A DNA stretch of 64,000 bases from Pseudorhodoferax sp. Leaf274 (GCF_001422445.1 NZ_LMNA01000001.1:728735-792734), one strand, 5' to 3'. Positions 44,486 through 53,591 are shown, counted from the stretch's first letter. Made by a program: numbers and translations. Notes: a model not told the origin generated them from the letters alone.

Positions 44486-45367
44486 ATGGACACCCGGCAG
44501 ATGCGCTGCGTGGTCGCGATCGCCGAGACCGGCAGCCTGACGCGCGCGGCCGAGCGCCTGGGCCAGGCCCAACCCGCGCTGACGCAGACGCTGAACCGGC
44601 TGGAGGCCGAGATCGGCGCCAGGCTGTTCGAGCGCAACCGCCGCGGCGCCGCGCTGACCGAGGCCGGCCAGGCCATCCTCGACGACCTGCGCGCCAGCCT
44701 GGCGCACGGCGATGCCGCCACCGAGCGAGCGCGCGCCATCGGCGCCGGCCGGGCCGGCCGCCTGACCATCGGTTTCGTCACGCACGCCGTCTACGAAGTG
44801 CTGCCGCGCGCGCTGCGCCGGCTGCGCGCCGCGCACCCGCAGCTGGACGTGGTGCTGCGCGAGATGAGCAACGCCGAACAGGTCGCGGCGCTGGAGGGCG
44901 GGCGCATCGACGTGGCGCTGCTGCACCCGCCGGTGTCGGTCAACGCGCGCGTGCACGAGTTGCTGCTGGGCGGCGAGACCTTCGTGGCCGCGCTGCCGGT
45001 GGCCGACGCACCGGCCGACGGCGGGCCGGTGTCGCTGGCCGACATCGCCCGGCACGGCCTGGTGTGGTTTCCCGAGCAGCAGATCCCGGCCTTGCGCGCC
45101 CGGCTGCTCAGCGCGTTCCGCAGCGCCGGCCATGACGTGCGCGTGGTGCAGGATGCCAACCGCACGCTCACCGTGCTGGCCTGCGTGGCGGCGGGTCTGG
45201 GCTGGTCGCTGCTGCCCAGCTCGGTGCGCGCGCTGCAGCACGAGGGCGTTCGCTTCGCCGAGGTGCGCGAGGTCGCGGCGCTGCCCCGGTTCGAGCTGTC
45301 CGCGCTGTGGCGCATGCGCTCGCGGCCGGGATTTGCCGACCTGTTCGCAGAGATGCTGGCGGCGTAG
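44486..45367 (+). CDS. LysR-family transcriptional regulator
   Basis: A 293-residue LysR regulator with the helix-turn-helix at residues 3-62 (VVAIAETGSLTRAAERLGQAQPALTQTLNRLEAEIGARLFER) and a standard effector domain similar to BenM/CatR-type members (FVTHAVYEVLPRALRRLRAAHPQLDVVLRE). Unusually it is in the same direction as the nitronate monooxygenase gene, so it may be its downstream partner. Regulated genes unknown. Confidence 0.92.
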   Translation: MDTRQMRCVVAIAETGSLTRAAERLGQAQPALTQTLNRLEAEIGARLFERNRRGAALTEAGQAILDDLRASLAHGDAATERARAIGAGRAGRLTIGFVTHAVYEVLPRALRRLRAAHPQLDVVLREMSNAEQVAALEGGRIDVALLHPPVSVNARVHELLLGGETFVAALPVADAPADGGPVSLADIARHGLVWFPEQQIPALRARLLSAFRSAGHDVRVVQDANRTLTVLACVAAGLGWSLLPSSVRALQHEGVRFAEVREVAALPRFELSALWRMRSRPGFADLFAEMLAA

Positions 45368-45451
45368 GATCCGTGCGCCGCGGCCCCGCGGCGGCGGCCG
45401 ACAGCCGGGCACGGCGACCGTGCCACGATGACTGTTTTCGAGGAGACCGAC

Positions 45452-45934
45452 ATGGTGAGCAAGAACACCCTGTGCCTGTGGTTCGACGGCGGCGCCGTGG
45501 ACGCGGCGAACTTCTATGCCCAGACCTTCCCCGACAGCGCGGTCGGTGCCATCCACCGCGCGCCGGGCGACTTTCCCTCCGGCAAGCAGGGCGACGTGCT
45601 GACGGTGGAGTTCACCGTGTGCGGCCTCCCCTGCCTGGGCCTGAACGGCGGCCCGGCCTTCCAGCACAGCGAGGCGTTCTCGTTCCAGATCGCCACCGAC
45701 GACCAGGCCGAGACCGACCGCCTGTGGAACGCGATCGTCGGCAACGGCGGCCAGGAGAGCGCCTGCGGCTGGTGCAAGGACCGCTGGGGCCTGTCGTGGC
45801 AGATCACGCCGCGTGTGCTGACCGCGGGGGTCACCGACCCCGATCCGGCCGTCGCCAAGCGCGTGTTCGACGCGATGATGACGATGAAGAAGATCGACGT
45901 CGCCGCGATCGAGGCCGCGCGGCGCGGGGGCTGA
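45452..45934 (+). CDS. VOC/PhnB-like family protein
   Basis: A 160-residue protein of the glyoxalase-fold PhnB group (historically labelled 3-demethylubiquinone methyltransferase domain): LCLWFDGGAVDAANFYAQTFPDSAVG, LNGGPAFQHSEAFSFQIATDDQAETDRLWNAI and GWCKDRWGLSWQITPRVL are standard. Start at 45452 has GAGGAG seven bases upstream; an ATG at 45428 would put this site inside the gene. Exact role unknown; often a stress or metabolite-binding protein. Confidence 0.9.
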   Translation: MVSKNTLCLWFDGGAVDAANFYAQTFPDSAVGAIHRAPGDFPSGKQGDVLTVEFTVCGLPCLGLNGGPAFQHSEAFSFQIATDDQAETDRLWNAIVGNGGQESACGWCKDRWGLSWQITPRVLTAGVTDPDPAVAKRVFDAMMTMKKIDVAAIEAARRGG

Positions 45935-45935
45935 C

Positions 45936-45955
45936 GCCGCCGTCCCGCGGGCGGC
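45936..45955. terminator. GC hairpin between convergent genes
   Basis: A dyad, GCCGCC (45936-45941) and GGCGGC (45950-45955), with an 8-base loop in the 24-bp gap between the convergent VOC and Bug genes. There is no T-run on either side, so it would be a weak or shared bidirectional terminator at best. Confidence 0.35.
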
Positions 45956-45958
45956 CGC

Positions 45959-46933
45959 TCAATCCAGCTGGATCTTGTTGTCCTTGGCCAGCTTGCTCCA
46001 CTTGGCGAGTTCGGCACGGCGGAACGCGTCGAGCTCGGCCGGCGTGGAGCCGATGACCTCGGCGCCCGTGGCCTGCAGCCGCTGGCGGACCTCCGGGTCT
46101 TTCAGCACGGCGGCCAGTTCCTTCGACAGCCGCTCGGTCACGGCGGCCGGCGTGCCGGCCGGCACGAACACCGCATTCCATTCGTAGACCTCGTAGCCCG
46201 GCAGGCCGGCCTCGGCCACCGTGGGCAGCTGCGGCAGCACCGCCGCGCGCGCCTTTCCGGTGACGGCCACGGCGCGCAGCTTGCCGGCCTGGATGTAGGC
46301 CAGGCTGGACGCCAGGCTGCCGAAGAACACCGGCACCTGGCCGGCCATCACGTCGGTCAGCGCCGGGCCGCCGCCCTTGTACGCCACGTGGGTCATGTGC
46401 ACGCCGGCCATGGCGCTGAACTGCTCGGCCGCCAGGTGCTGGGCCGAGCCGTTGCCCGACGACGCGAAGTTGATCTCGCCCGGCCTGGCCTTGGCCTGGG
46501 CGATCAGGTCCTGCACCGTCTTGATGGAGGTGGCCGGGTTCACCACCAGCACGTTGGGCACCTTGACCAGCAGCGACACCGGCGCCAGGTCGCGCAGCGT
46601 GTCGAACGGCATCTTGCTGCGCAGGGCCGGGTTCTGCGCGTGGTTGGACGCGTCCAGCAGCACGGTGTAGCCATCGGGCGCGCTCTTGGCCACGAGGTCG
46701 CCACCGATGGCGCCGCCCGCGCCGGCGCGGTTGTCCACCACCACCGGCTGGCCCAGGCGCTGCGACAGCGGCGTGGCGACGATGCGCGCCACGGCGTCTA
46801 GCGTGCCGCCCGGCGGGTAGCTCACGACCAGCTTGATGGGCTTGGCGGGCCAGGCCTGGGCCTGTGCGGCCACGCTGGCCAGCGCGAAGCCCGCGCTGAG
46901 CAGGGCGTGGCGCCAATGGGTTCTATGCGGCAT
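45959..46933 (-). CDS. Bug-family (TctC-like) periplasmic substrate-binding protein
   Basis: A 324-residue Bug receptor, signal peptide HALLSAGFALASVAAQAQA, mature start WPAKPIKLVVSYPPGGTLDAVARI; MTHVAYKGGGPALTDVMAGQ is the second loop. Last gene of a three-gene minus-strand operon; its start lies 11 bases inside the end of the amidohydrolase gene. The presence of two Bug genes around one hydrolase suggests related ligands. Confidence 0.93.
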   Translation of the reverse strand: MPHRTHWRHALLSAGFALASVAAQAQAWPAKPIKLVVSYPPGGTLDAVARIVATPLSQRLGQPVVVDNRAGAGGAIGGDLVAKSAPDGYTVLLDASNHAQNPALRSKMPFDTLRDLAPVSLLVKVPNVLVVNPATSIKTVQDLIAQAKARPGEINFASSGNGSAQHLAAEQFSAMAGVHMTHVAYKGGGPALTDVMAGQVPVFFGSLASSLAYIQAGKLRAVAVTGKARAAVLPQLPTVAEAGLPGYEVYEWNAVFVPAGTPAAVTERLSKELAAVLKDPEVRQRLQATGAEVIGSTPAELDAFRRAELAKWSKLAKDNKIQLD

Positions 46934-47741
46934 GTTCGTCTCCAGGATCGAGTTGAAAGAGTTCGGCCGGTGTGTCGGCCAGGATGCGTTGGCGCATGGC
47001 GGCATCGGGCACCCAGTCGGCCAGCGCGGCATGGGCGCGGCGGTAGTCCACGCGCTCGCGGTGCTGCGTGTGCGGCCAGTCGCTGCCCCACAGCAGCCGC
47101 CCGGGGCCGAAGGCCTGCAGCAGCGCGGCGGCCGCTGCGCGCGCAGGGGCCGCGTCGGCCCAGCTGCGGTAGGCGGCCGACAGCTTGACCCAGGTGCGCC
47201 CGCCGGCGGCGGCGCGCAGCAGCCAGTTGCTGACGCCCCCCGCATCCGGCAGCCCGAAGTGGTCGACCACCAGCCTGCAGCCGGCGTCCAGCACCGGCTG
47301 CGCGGCCCCGGCCAGGTCGTGCGCAGGCCGGTGCACTTCCACGTGCCAGTCCAGCCCGCGCACGCGGGCCAGCAGGTGCTGCCAGGCGGGTTGGGCCAGG
47401 TCGGGCAGCGGCAGGCCGACCAGGTTCAGGCGGATGCCCCGGATGCCGGCCTGGTGCAGCGCCTGCAGCTCGGGCTCGCCGATGCCGGGATCGACCACCG
47501 CCACCCCGCGCAGGCGCCGCGGCGCGGTGTGCAGCGCCGCGAGCAGGAAGCGGTTGTCGGTGCCGAGGAAGCTGGGCTGCACCAGCACGGCGTGCGAGAT
47601 GCCATGCGCGTCCAGCAGCGCCAGGTAGTCGGCCAGCAGCGCGTCGTAGTCGGGCGCGTGGCGGCGCTGCGCCGCCAGCGGCAGGCCGCGCACGAAGACG
47701 TGGGCATGGCTGTCGACGGCGCGGATGCCGGTGCCCGCCAC
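46923..47741 (-). CDS. Amidohydrolase_2 family protein (PDC hydrolase-like)
   Basis: A 272-residue metal-dependent hydrolase of the amidohydrolase-2 group, as in LigI (2-pyrone-4,6-dicarboxylate hydrolase) and related lactonases. Signatures: VDSHAHVF (HxH), DWHVEVHRPAHDL, VVDHFGLPD and LLWGSDWPHTQH with the catalytic Asp. Starts with GTG at 47741, one base after the upstream Bug stop. Flanked by two Bug receptors, so it probably opens a lactone derived from an imported aromatic or dicarboxylic acid (inference). Confidence 0.9.
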   Translation of the reverse strand: MAGTGIRAVDSHAHVFVRGLPLAAQRRHAPDYDALLADYLALLDAHGISHAVLVQPSFLGTDNRFLLAALHTAPRRLRGVAVVDPGIGEPELQALHQAGIRGIRLNLVGLPLPDLAQPAWQHLLARVRGLDWHVEVHRPAHDLAGAAQPVLDAGCRLVVDHFGLPDAGGVSNWLLRAAAGGRTWVKLSAAYRSWADAAPARAAAAALLQAFGPGRLLWGSDWPHTQHRERVDYRRAHAALADWVPDAAMRQRILADTPAELFQLDPGDEHAA

Positions 47742-47742
47742 C

Positions 47743-48717
47743 TCACTCGTCCTTCATGCCGGTGGCCTTGACCACCGCGCCCAGGCGCGCGCGTTCCTCG
47801 TCGACGAACTGCACGAAGGCCGCGCGCGTGCCGCCGATGGGCTCGATGCCCATGCCCTTCAGGCGGCTGGCGATCTCGGGCGTCTTCATGGCCGCATCGA
47901 TGGCGGCGGCCATCTTGTCCAGGATGGCCGGCGGCGTGTTGCGCGGCGCGTGCACGCCGGCCCAGTGGGCGATGCGCAGATCGCCGTAGCCCTGCTCGGT
48001 GGCCGTGGCCAGGTCGGGGTAGGCCGAGATGCGCGCCGTCCAGGTGTCGGCCAGCGCCTTGAGCTTGCCGCTCCTGAGGTAGGGGATGGCCACGATGCTG
48101 GCCTCCGACGTGGCCTCGACCTGCTTGCCCAGCACGGCGGTGATGGATTCCGAGCCGCTCTTGTACGGCACGATGTCCAGCTTGGTCTCGTACTTCGTCT
48201 GCAGCACGCCGGCCACGAAATGCGGCGTGCTGCCAGTGCCGGCCGTGGCCCAGTGGAAGCCGTCGCTCTTGCGCGAGGCGGCGATGAATTCCTTCAGCGT
48301 GTTGTAGGGCGCATCGGCCGGCACCAGGATCACCGAGGGCGCCAGGCCGATCATGGCCACGGGCGTCAGGTCGGCGTCCTTGTACGGCATGCTCTTCTTG
48401 ATCATGCTGTTGGAGATCACGCCGGCCGCGCTGACGAGGAAGGTGTAGCCGTCCGGCGCCGCCTTGGACACCAGGTCCGCGCCCAGCGTGGTGCCGCCGC
48501 CCGGCTTGTTCTCCACGATGATGGGCTGGCCCAGCGTCTTGCTGGCGCCCTCGGCCGCGGCGCGGGCCATCAGGTCGTTGGCGCCGCCGGCCGAGAACGG
48601 CACGACGAGGCGGATGGGCTTGGTCGGCCAGGCCGCCGGGGCCTGGGCCAGGGCGGCCGTGCAGGCCAGGGCAGTGGTCAGGGCCGCGGCCAGGCTGCGG
48701 CGAAAGAGGGGGTGCAT
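47743..48717 (-). CDS. Bug-family (TctC-like) periplasmic substrate-binding protein
   Basis: A 324-residue Bug receptor, signal MHPLFRRSLAAALTTALACTAALAQ, mature start WPTKPIRLVVPFSAGGANDLMARAAA; LDIVPYKSGSESITAVLGKQ is in the second loop. First gene of the operon with the amidohydrolase and another Bug gene. A strong inverted repeat lies 81-111 bp upstream of its start. Confidence 0.93.
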   Translation of the reverse strand: MHPLFRRSLAAALTTALACTAALAQAPAAWPTKPIRLVVPFSAGGANDLMARAAAEGASKTLGQPIIVENKPGGGTTLGADLVSKAAPDGYTFLVSAAGVISNSMIKKSMPYKDADLTPVAMIGLAPSVILVPADAPYNTLKEFIAASRKSDGFHWATAGTGSTPHFVAGVLQTKYETKLDIVPYKSGSESITAVLGKQVEATSEASIVAIPYLRSGKLKALADTWTARISAYPDLATATEQGYGDLRIAHWAGVHAPRNTPPAILDKMAAAIDAAMKTPEIASRLKGMGIEPIGGTRAAFVQFVDEERARLGAVVKATGMKDE

Positions 48718-48797
48718 GCTGTCTCCGGTGTGGGCCGCGGTGCGCGGTCGCCGCAGTATCGGCAGCCAGTCATGCGCTGGGAACGCAGTGCGGCGTT

Positions 48798-48828
48798 GCT
48801 TTTACATACGCTGCGCTTATGGAAAAGC
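48798..48828. promoter_or_regulatory. Large interrupted palindrome, likely LysR-type operator
   Basis: Two 11-bp arms, GCTTTTACATA (48798-48808) and TATGGAAAAGC (48818-48828), pair at 10 of 11 positions around a 9-base centre; the core is CATA-N9-TATG, a form of the T-N11-A LysR box. It is in the gap between the Bug operon (minus) and a small gene (plus). No LysR gene is adjacent, so the regulator would be encoded elsewhere. Being an exact, long dyad in a GC-rich genome, chance is unlikely. Confidence 0.55.
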
Positions 48829-48877
48829 GGCCCGGCCCGGTGCTGCAGGCGCGGCCCTGGCGCATACTCGCCGCCCC

Positions 48878-49195
48878 ATGGAAGACCCGAACCAGACCAT
48901 CATCCCGGCCGCCTTCATGGCGCTCTACAGCGCCAACGGCCGGCCCACGGCCACGCGCGCGCACGTGGAAGCGCGCCACGACCTGTGCGAAGACATGGCG
49001 GCGCAGATGACCACGCTGTGCGACAGCCTGGAGCACCGGCACGACCTGTCCAAGGAAGAGGTGCTGCGCCGCTGCTGGATGGGTCTGCTGCAGGACGGCA
49101 GCGGCGTCGAGCCACCCGAGGCGAACTGGGTGGTGGCGCGCACCGCCGAGCTGCTGGAGTGGCCGCAGCCAGCGTTCCTGCAGCCGGCGGCCTGA
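48878..49195 (+). CDS. Hypothetical protein
   Basis: A 105-residue protein, acidic to neutral, with a mostly helical look (FMALYSANGRPTATRAHVEARHDLCEDMAAQMTTLCDSLEHRH, then LSKEEVLRRCWMGLL). No signal or membrane segment. No family is recognised, though similar short proteins occur in Comamonadaceae. Converges with the histidine kinase gene, 15 bp apart. A palindrome lies 50 bp upstream. Confidence 0.7.
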   Translation: MEDPNQTIIPAAFMALYSANGRPTATRAHVEARHDLCEDMAAQMTTLCDSLEHRHDLSKEEVLRRCWMGLLQDGSGVEPPEANWVVARTAELLEWPQPAFLQPAA

Positions 49196-49210
49196 AAGAC
49201 GCGCTCTGGG

Positions 49211-50521
49211 CTACGCCGCGTCCGGCAGCGCGATCACGAAGCAGGCCCCGCCGCCCTCGCGCCCCTCGCAGCGCACCGAGCCGCCGTGGCGCTCGGCGAT
49301 CGATTTGACCAGCGCCAGCCCCAGCCCCACGCCGCCATTGCTCTCGCTGGCGCCCGGCAGGCGGTAGAAGGGCTCGAAGATGCGCTCGCGCAGGGCCGGC
49401 GGCACGCCCGGGCCGCGGTCGAACACGCGCAGCAGGGCCTGGTGGCCATCGTGCTGCAGGCTGGCGCTGACCTCGCCGCGGCCATAGCGGCGCGCGTTCT
49501 CCAGCAGGTTGCGCACGGCCCGGCGCAGCAGCTTGGGCACGCCGCGCACCTGCACGGGGGCGCTGTCGCTGCCGTCCTCGGCGCCGGCCTCGAAGGCCAC
49601 GTCCAGCCGCGCGCATTCCTCGGCGGTGAGCCCGGTCCAGTCCACGTCCTCGACCGTGCCCATGTCGGCCTCGCGCGCATCGAGCCGGCTGGCCAGCAGG
49701 ATCTCGTCGATGAGCTGGTCCAGCTCGCCGATGTTGCGGCTGATCTCGTCGCGGATCGCGGGCGTGGGCGCCGTGCCCATGAGCTCCAGTCCCATGCGGA
49801 TGCGCGCCAGCGGCGACCGCAGTTCGTGCGATGCATTGGCCAGCAGCGACTTCTGCGCGCGCATGAGCTGGTCGATGCGCTCGGCCGCATGGTTGAAGCG
49901 CTGCGCCAGGAAGCCGACCTCGTCGTCCCCGCCCACCGCCACGCGCGCCGACAGGTCACCCGCGCCCCAGCGCTCGACGCCGCTCTGCAGCCGTTCGAGC
50001 CGGCGCGTGAGCCGGCGCGCCACCGGGTACATGACCAGCGCGCAGCCGATGCCCACCATGCCCAGCACCCAGAAGAAGCCGTCCGGCGGGCGGCCCCACA
50101 TGGAACGCGGCGGGCGCGGCATGTGCAGCACCAGCTCCTGCCCGTCCTGCATGCGCACCAGGAATTCCGGGCCGCTCTTGAACTCGGCGTACTTGGCCAC
50201 CGTGGCCGGGTCCGGCGGCTGGTTGTCGCCCTCGAAGTGCGATGGCACGTTGCCGTCCAGGTCGCGCCAGCCGCGCCAGTTGCCCTGGCCGATCACCTCG
50301 CCGGCCATGTTCTGCACGACCACCGTGCGTGCCGGCGGGTCGGTCGTGATGCGCCAGACCCAGCCGAGCAGCAGCATCAGCACGGCCACGGCCGCCAGCA
50401 CCGACAGCCAGATGCGCACGTACAGGCGCTGCAGCACACCCGGCGCAGGGCGGCGCGGCTCCGCGTCCGGGCTCGGGCGATGTCCTGCCGGGCCCTCAGT
50501 CCTGCTGCTTGGCGAAGACAT
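49211..50521 (-). CDS. Two-component sensor histidine kinase
   Basis: A 436-residue membrane kinase. Helix 1 is at about residues 35-60 (SVLAAVAVLMLLLGWVW), a periplasmic sensor loop follows (about 60-145), helix 2 is FFWVLGMVGIGCALVMYPV, and then HAMP, HisKA (NASHELRSPLARIRMGLELMG) and HATPase (NLLENARRYG, FDRGPGVPP, GVGLGLALVKSIAERHGG). Looks like the RstB/CpxA group. The ATG at 50521 is chosen; a GTG at 50530 is possible. It overlaps the end of the response-regulator gene, so the pair is coupled. Confidence 0.93.
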   Translation of the reverse strand: MSSPSSRTEGPAGHRPSPDAEPRRPAPGVLQRLYVRIWLSVLAAVAVLMLLLGWVWRITTDPPARTVVVQNMAGEVIGQGNWRGWRDLDGNVPSHFEGDNQPPDPATVAKYAEFKSGPEFLVRMQDGQELVLHMPRPPRSMWGRPPDGFFWVLGMVGIGCALVMYPVARRLTRRLERLQSGVERWGAGDLSARVAVGGDDEVGFLAQRFNHAAERIDQLMRAQKSLLANASHELRSPLARIRMGLELMGTAPTPAIRDEISRNIGELDQLIDEILLASRLDAREADMGTVEDVDWTGLTAEECARLDVAFEAGAEDGSDSAPVQVRGVPKLLRRAVRNLLENARRYGRGEVSASLQHDGHQALLRVFDRGPGVPPALRERIFEPFYRLPGASESNGGVGLGLALVKSIAERHGGSVRCEGREGGGACFVIALPDAA

Positions 50522-51206
50522 AGCCGGCACCGCGCACCGTGACGATGCGCTTGGGGTTCTTGGGGTCGGCCTCGATGGCCGCGCGGATGCGGCCCATGTG
50601 CACGTCGATGGAACGGTCGAAGGCCTCCAGCTCGCGGCCGCGCACGGCCTCCATGATCTGGTCGCGCGTCAGCACGCGGCCGGCCCGCTCTGCCAGCGTG
50701 ACCAGCAGGTCGAACTGGTAGGCCGTGAGTTCGCAGGCCTGGCCGGCCACGGTCACGCTGCGCGCGTCGCGGTCGATCTCCAGCGAGCCGAAGCGCAGCA
50801 CCTGGTTGGCCACGGGCGCGCCCTCGCTGCGCCGGCGCAGCACGGCACGGATGCGCGCCAGCAGCTCGCGCGGCTCGAAGGGCTTGGGCAGGTAGTCGTC
50901 GGCGCCCAGCTCCAGGCCGATGATGCGGTCCAGCGGGTCGCCCTTGGCCGTCAGCATGAGCACGGGCACGCGGGCCATCTCGCCCTGCGCCGCGCGGATG
51001 CGGCGGCAGACCTCCAGGCCGTCCATGTCGGGCAGCATGAGGTCCAGGATCACGAGCTCGGGCAGGCCGCCGGGCTGCTGCAGCCGCGCCAGGCCCTCGG
51101 TGGCCGTGGCCTGGTGCTCCACCGCGAAGCCGGACTGGCCCAGGTAGGCGCCCACCATCTGGGCCAGCCGGGTGTCGTCCTCGATCATCAGCAAAGGGGT
51201 GCTCAT
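50496..51206 (-). CDS. OmpR-family response regulator
   Basis: A 236-residue response regulator. The receiver domain (1-120) has the phospho-acceptor Asp55 in LVILDLMLPDMDG and the conserved Lys in DYLPKPF; the C-terminal OmpR/PhoB winged helix includes LTAYQFDLLVTLAERAGRVLTRDQIMEAVRGRELEAFDRSIDVHMGRIR. Partners the overlapping histidine kinase. By similarity to RstA/CpxR it likely controls envelope genes. The 79 bp upstream gap leads to the AmpG-like gene. Confidence 0.95.
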   Translation of the reverse strand: MSTPLLMIEDDTRLAQMVGAYLGQSGFAVEHQATATEGLARLQQPGGLPELVILDLMLPDMDGLEVCRRIRAAQGEMARVPVLMLTAKGDPLDRIIGLELGADDYLPKPFEPRELLARIRAVLRRRSEGAPVANQVLRFGSLEIDRDARSVTVAGQACELTAYQFDLLVTLAERAGRVLTRDQIMEAVRGRELEAFDRSIDVHMGRIRAAIEADPKNPKRIVTVRGAGYVFAKQQD

Positions 51207-51285
51207 CGGTGTCTTCTGTGCAGGCTGGGCCTGGAAACGCGATGGTGCGGCGGTCACGCCGACCTGCGTTGTCACGGCCGTAAAG

Positions 51286-52662
51286 TTAAGTAAAAGGGCG
51301 TGTGCGCGGGTTGGCCGGAAGGCGCCGGCCCACCAGCCAGACCAGCCCCAGCACCGGCACGCCCAGCAGCGCCGTGCCCGTGAAGAAGCTGGCGTAGCCG
51401 AAGGCGTCGACATACTGGCCCGAGAAGCCCGCGATGAACTTGGGCAGCAGCAGCATCAGCGAGCTGAACAGCGCGTACTGCGTGGCCGAGTACTGCACGT
51501 TGGTCAGGCTGGACAGGTAGGCGATGAAGGCCGCCGAGGCGATGCCGCCGGCCAGGTTGTCGGCCGAGACCACCAGCGTGAGCGCCACGATGTCGTGGCC
51601 GCGGCCGGCCATCCAGGCAAACAGCAGGTTGCTGGCCGCGCTGAGCACCGCGCCCAGCATCAGCACGCGCAGCACGCCCAGGCGCATGGCCAGCGCGCCG
51701 CCGACGAAGGCGCCCACCAGCGTCATCACGACCCCGTAGACCTTGCTGACCGTGGCCACCTCGCCTTCGCTGAAGCCCATGTCCACGTAGAACGGGTTGG
51801 CCATGATGCCCATCACCACGTCGCTGATGCGGTAGACCGCGATCAGCGCGAGGATCTGCGCGGCCTGCCAGCCGTAGCGGCGGAAGAAGTCGGCGAACGG
51901 CTCCACCAGCGTCTGCTGCAGCCACTCGCCCGGGCCGCGCGCGGGGGCGAAGGCGCGCGGCACCGGTTCGCGCGACAGCAGCACCGTCAGCACGCCGACG
52001 GCCATGGACGCGGCCATGGCCAGGTAGGCCGCGGTCCAGGCCGGGTTCTCGTAGCCCTGGGCCTGCACGCGCGCGCCGGCCACGATCCACAGCACGCCGG
52101 CGCCGGCCCAGATCATGGCCAGCCGGTAGCCGGTCTGGTAGGCGGCGGCCAGCGCGGCCTGCTTGTCGGTGGCGGCCGATTCGATGCGGAAAGCGTCCAG
52201 CGCGATGTCCTGCGTGGCCGAGCCGAACGCCACCAGCAGCGCGCACCAGACCAGCGGCTGCAGCCCGCCGCGCGGGTCGGCCAGCGCCATGCCCACCAGG
52301 CCGGCGACGATCAGCGCCTGCGACAGCAGCAGCCAGCTGCGCCGCCGGCCCAGCCAGCGCGTGAGCAGCGGCAGCGGCAGCCGGTCCACCAGCGGCGCCC
52401 AGACCCACTTGAACCCGTAGGCCAGGCCGACCCAGCTGAGGTAGCCGATGGTGGTGCGGTCGATGCCCGCGCCGCGCAGCCGGAAGCTCAGCGTGCCCAG
52501 CACCAGCAGCAGCGGCAGCCCGGCCGAAAAGCCCAGCGCCAGCATGCGCAGCGTGGCCGGCTCCAGGTACACGCGCAGGGTCTGCGCCCAGGATGGTTTG
52601 GGCGATGCACTGGCGGCCGCACCGGCCTCAACTTCTACGGGCTTTGCCGGGCTGGACGTCAT
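51286..52662 (-). CDS. ampG: AmpG-family muropeptide MFS transporter
   Basis: A 458-residue MFS protein of the AmpG family, which imports anhydro-muropeptides for cell-wall recycling. Signatures: LRMLALGFSAGLPLLLVLGTLSFRLRGAGID, WVGLAYGFKWVWAPLVDRLPLP, and GSATQDIALDAFRIE. About twelve to fourteen helices. The start is the first ATG behind a hydrophilic Pro/Ala-rich head. Divergent from the M48 protease. Confidence 0.93.
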   Translation of the reverse strand: MTSSPAKPVEVEAGAAASASPKPSWAQTLRVYLEPATLRMLALGFSAGLPLLLVLGTLSFRLRGAGIDRTTIGYLSWVGLAYGFKWVWAPLVDRLPLPLLTRWLGRRRSWLLLSQALIVAGLVGMALADPRGGLQPLVWCALLVAFGSATQDIALDAFRIESAATDKQAALAAAYQTGYRLAMIWAGAGVLWIVAGARVQAQGYENPAWTAAYLAMAASMAVGVLTVLLSREPVPRAFAPARGPGEWLQQTLVEPFADFFRRYGWQAAQILALIAVYRISDVVMGIMANPFYVDMGFSEGEVATVSKVYGVVMTLVGAFVGGALAMRLGVLRVLMLGAVLSAASNLLFAWMAGRGHDIVALTLVVSADNLAGGIASAAFIAYLSSLTNVQYSATQYALFSSLMLLLPKFIAGFSGQYVDAFGYASFFTGTALLGVPVLGLVWLVGRRLPANPRTRPFT

Positions 52663-52712
52663 CTGGGAATAATACGTTGCGGCTTTCGTCCACCAGCCGC
52701 ACGAAGCACCCG

Positions 52713-53528
52713 ATGAAGCCCTTGAAGACCCTCGTCGCGCTCGGCCTGGCCGGCGCCCTGCTGAGCACCCCGGCGCTGGCGCAGCGCGAGGGCGTGAACG
52801 TCGGCCAGAACTCCGTGTTCACCGGCCTGGTCTCGGCCGAAGACATCGAGGCCACGGCTTTGCAGCAGTACCGCCAGGTGCTGCGCGAGGCGGCCCAGCA
52901 GAACGCGCTGGCGCCGGCCAACAACGAGCAGCTGCAGCGCCTGCGCGCGATCGCCAACCGCATCATTCCGCACGCGCTGGCCTGGAATCCGCGCGCCCGG
53001 GACTGGAAGTGGGAGGTCAACCTGATCGGCAGCAAGCAGATCAACGCCTGGTGCATGCCGGGCGGCAAGATCGCCTTCTACACGGGCATCCTGAACCAGC
53101 TCAAGCTCACCGACGACGAGGTCGCCGCCGTGATGGGCCACGAGATCGCGCACGCGCTGCGCGAGCATGCGCGCGAACGCGCCGGCAAGAGCGCGGCCAC
53201 CAACCTGGGCGCCAACGTGTTCTCCGAGCTGCTGGGCCTGGGCGCGCTGGGGCGCACGGTGGTGGGCGGCGGCGTGCAGCTGATCGGCCTGTCGTTCTCG
53301 CGCGAGAACGAGACCGACGCCGACCTCGTGGGCCTGGAGCTGGCCGCGCGCGCCGGCTACGACCCGCGCGCGGCCGTCACCCTGTGGCAGAAGATGAACA
53401 CCGCCGCCAAGGGCGCGCCGCCGCAGTGGCTCAGCACCCACCCCTCGGGCAACGCGCGCATCGCCGGCATCGAGCGCAACCTGCCCAGGGTCATGCCGCT
53501 GTACGAGCGCGCCCGCAGCGGCGGGTGA
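52713..53528 (+). CDS. M48-family metalloprotease
   Basis: A 271-residue zinc peptidase. A Sec signal (MKPLKTLVALGLAGALLSTPALAQ) points to the periplasm. The zinc motif HEIAH is at residues 143-147 and the third ligand lies in RENETDADLVGLELA; WLSTHPSGNARIAGIE is the C-terminal signature of LoiP/YcaL-type members. Probably processes misfolded envelope proteins. Adjacent ampG and two-component genes make an envelope-quality group. Confidence 0.94.
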   Translation: MKPLKTLVALGLAGALLSTPALAQREGVNVGQNSVFTGLVSAEDIEATALQQYRQVLREAAQQNALAPANNEQLQRLRAIANRIIPHALAWNPRARDWKWEVNLIGSKQINAWCMPGGKIAFYTGILNQLKLTDDEVAAVMGHEIAHALREHARERAGKSAATNLGANVFSELLGLGALGRTVVGGGVQLIGLSFSRENETDADLVGLELAARAGYDPRAAVTLWQKMNTAAKGAPPQWLSTHPSGNARIAGIERNLPRVMPLYERARSGG

Positions 53529-53591
53529 GGCTGTAACGCCCCGTCACATCACGTCATCGCGCTGTCAACGCGGCCCCCAAGAATCCGGGGC

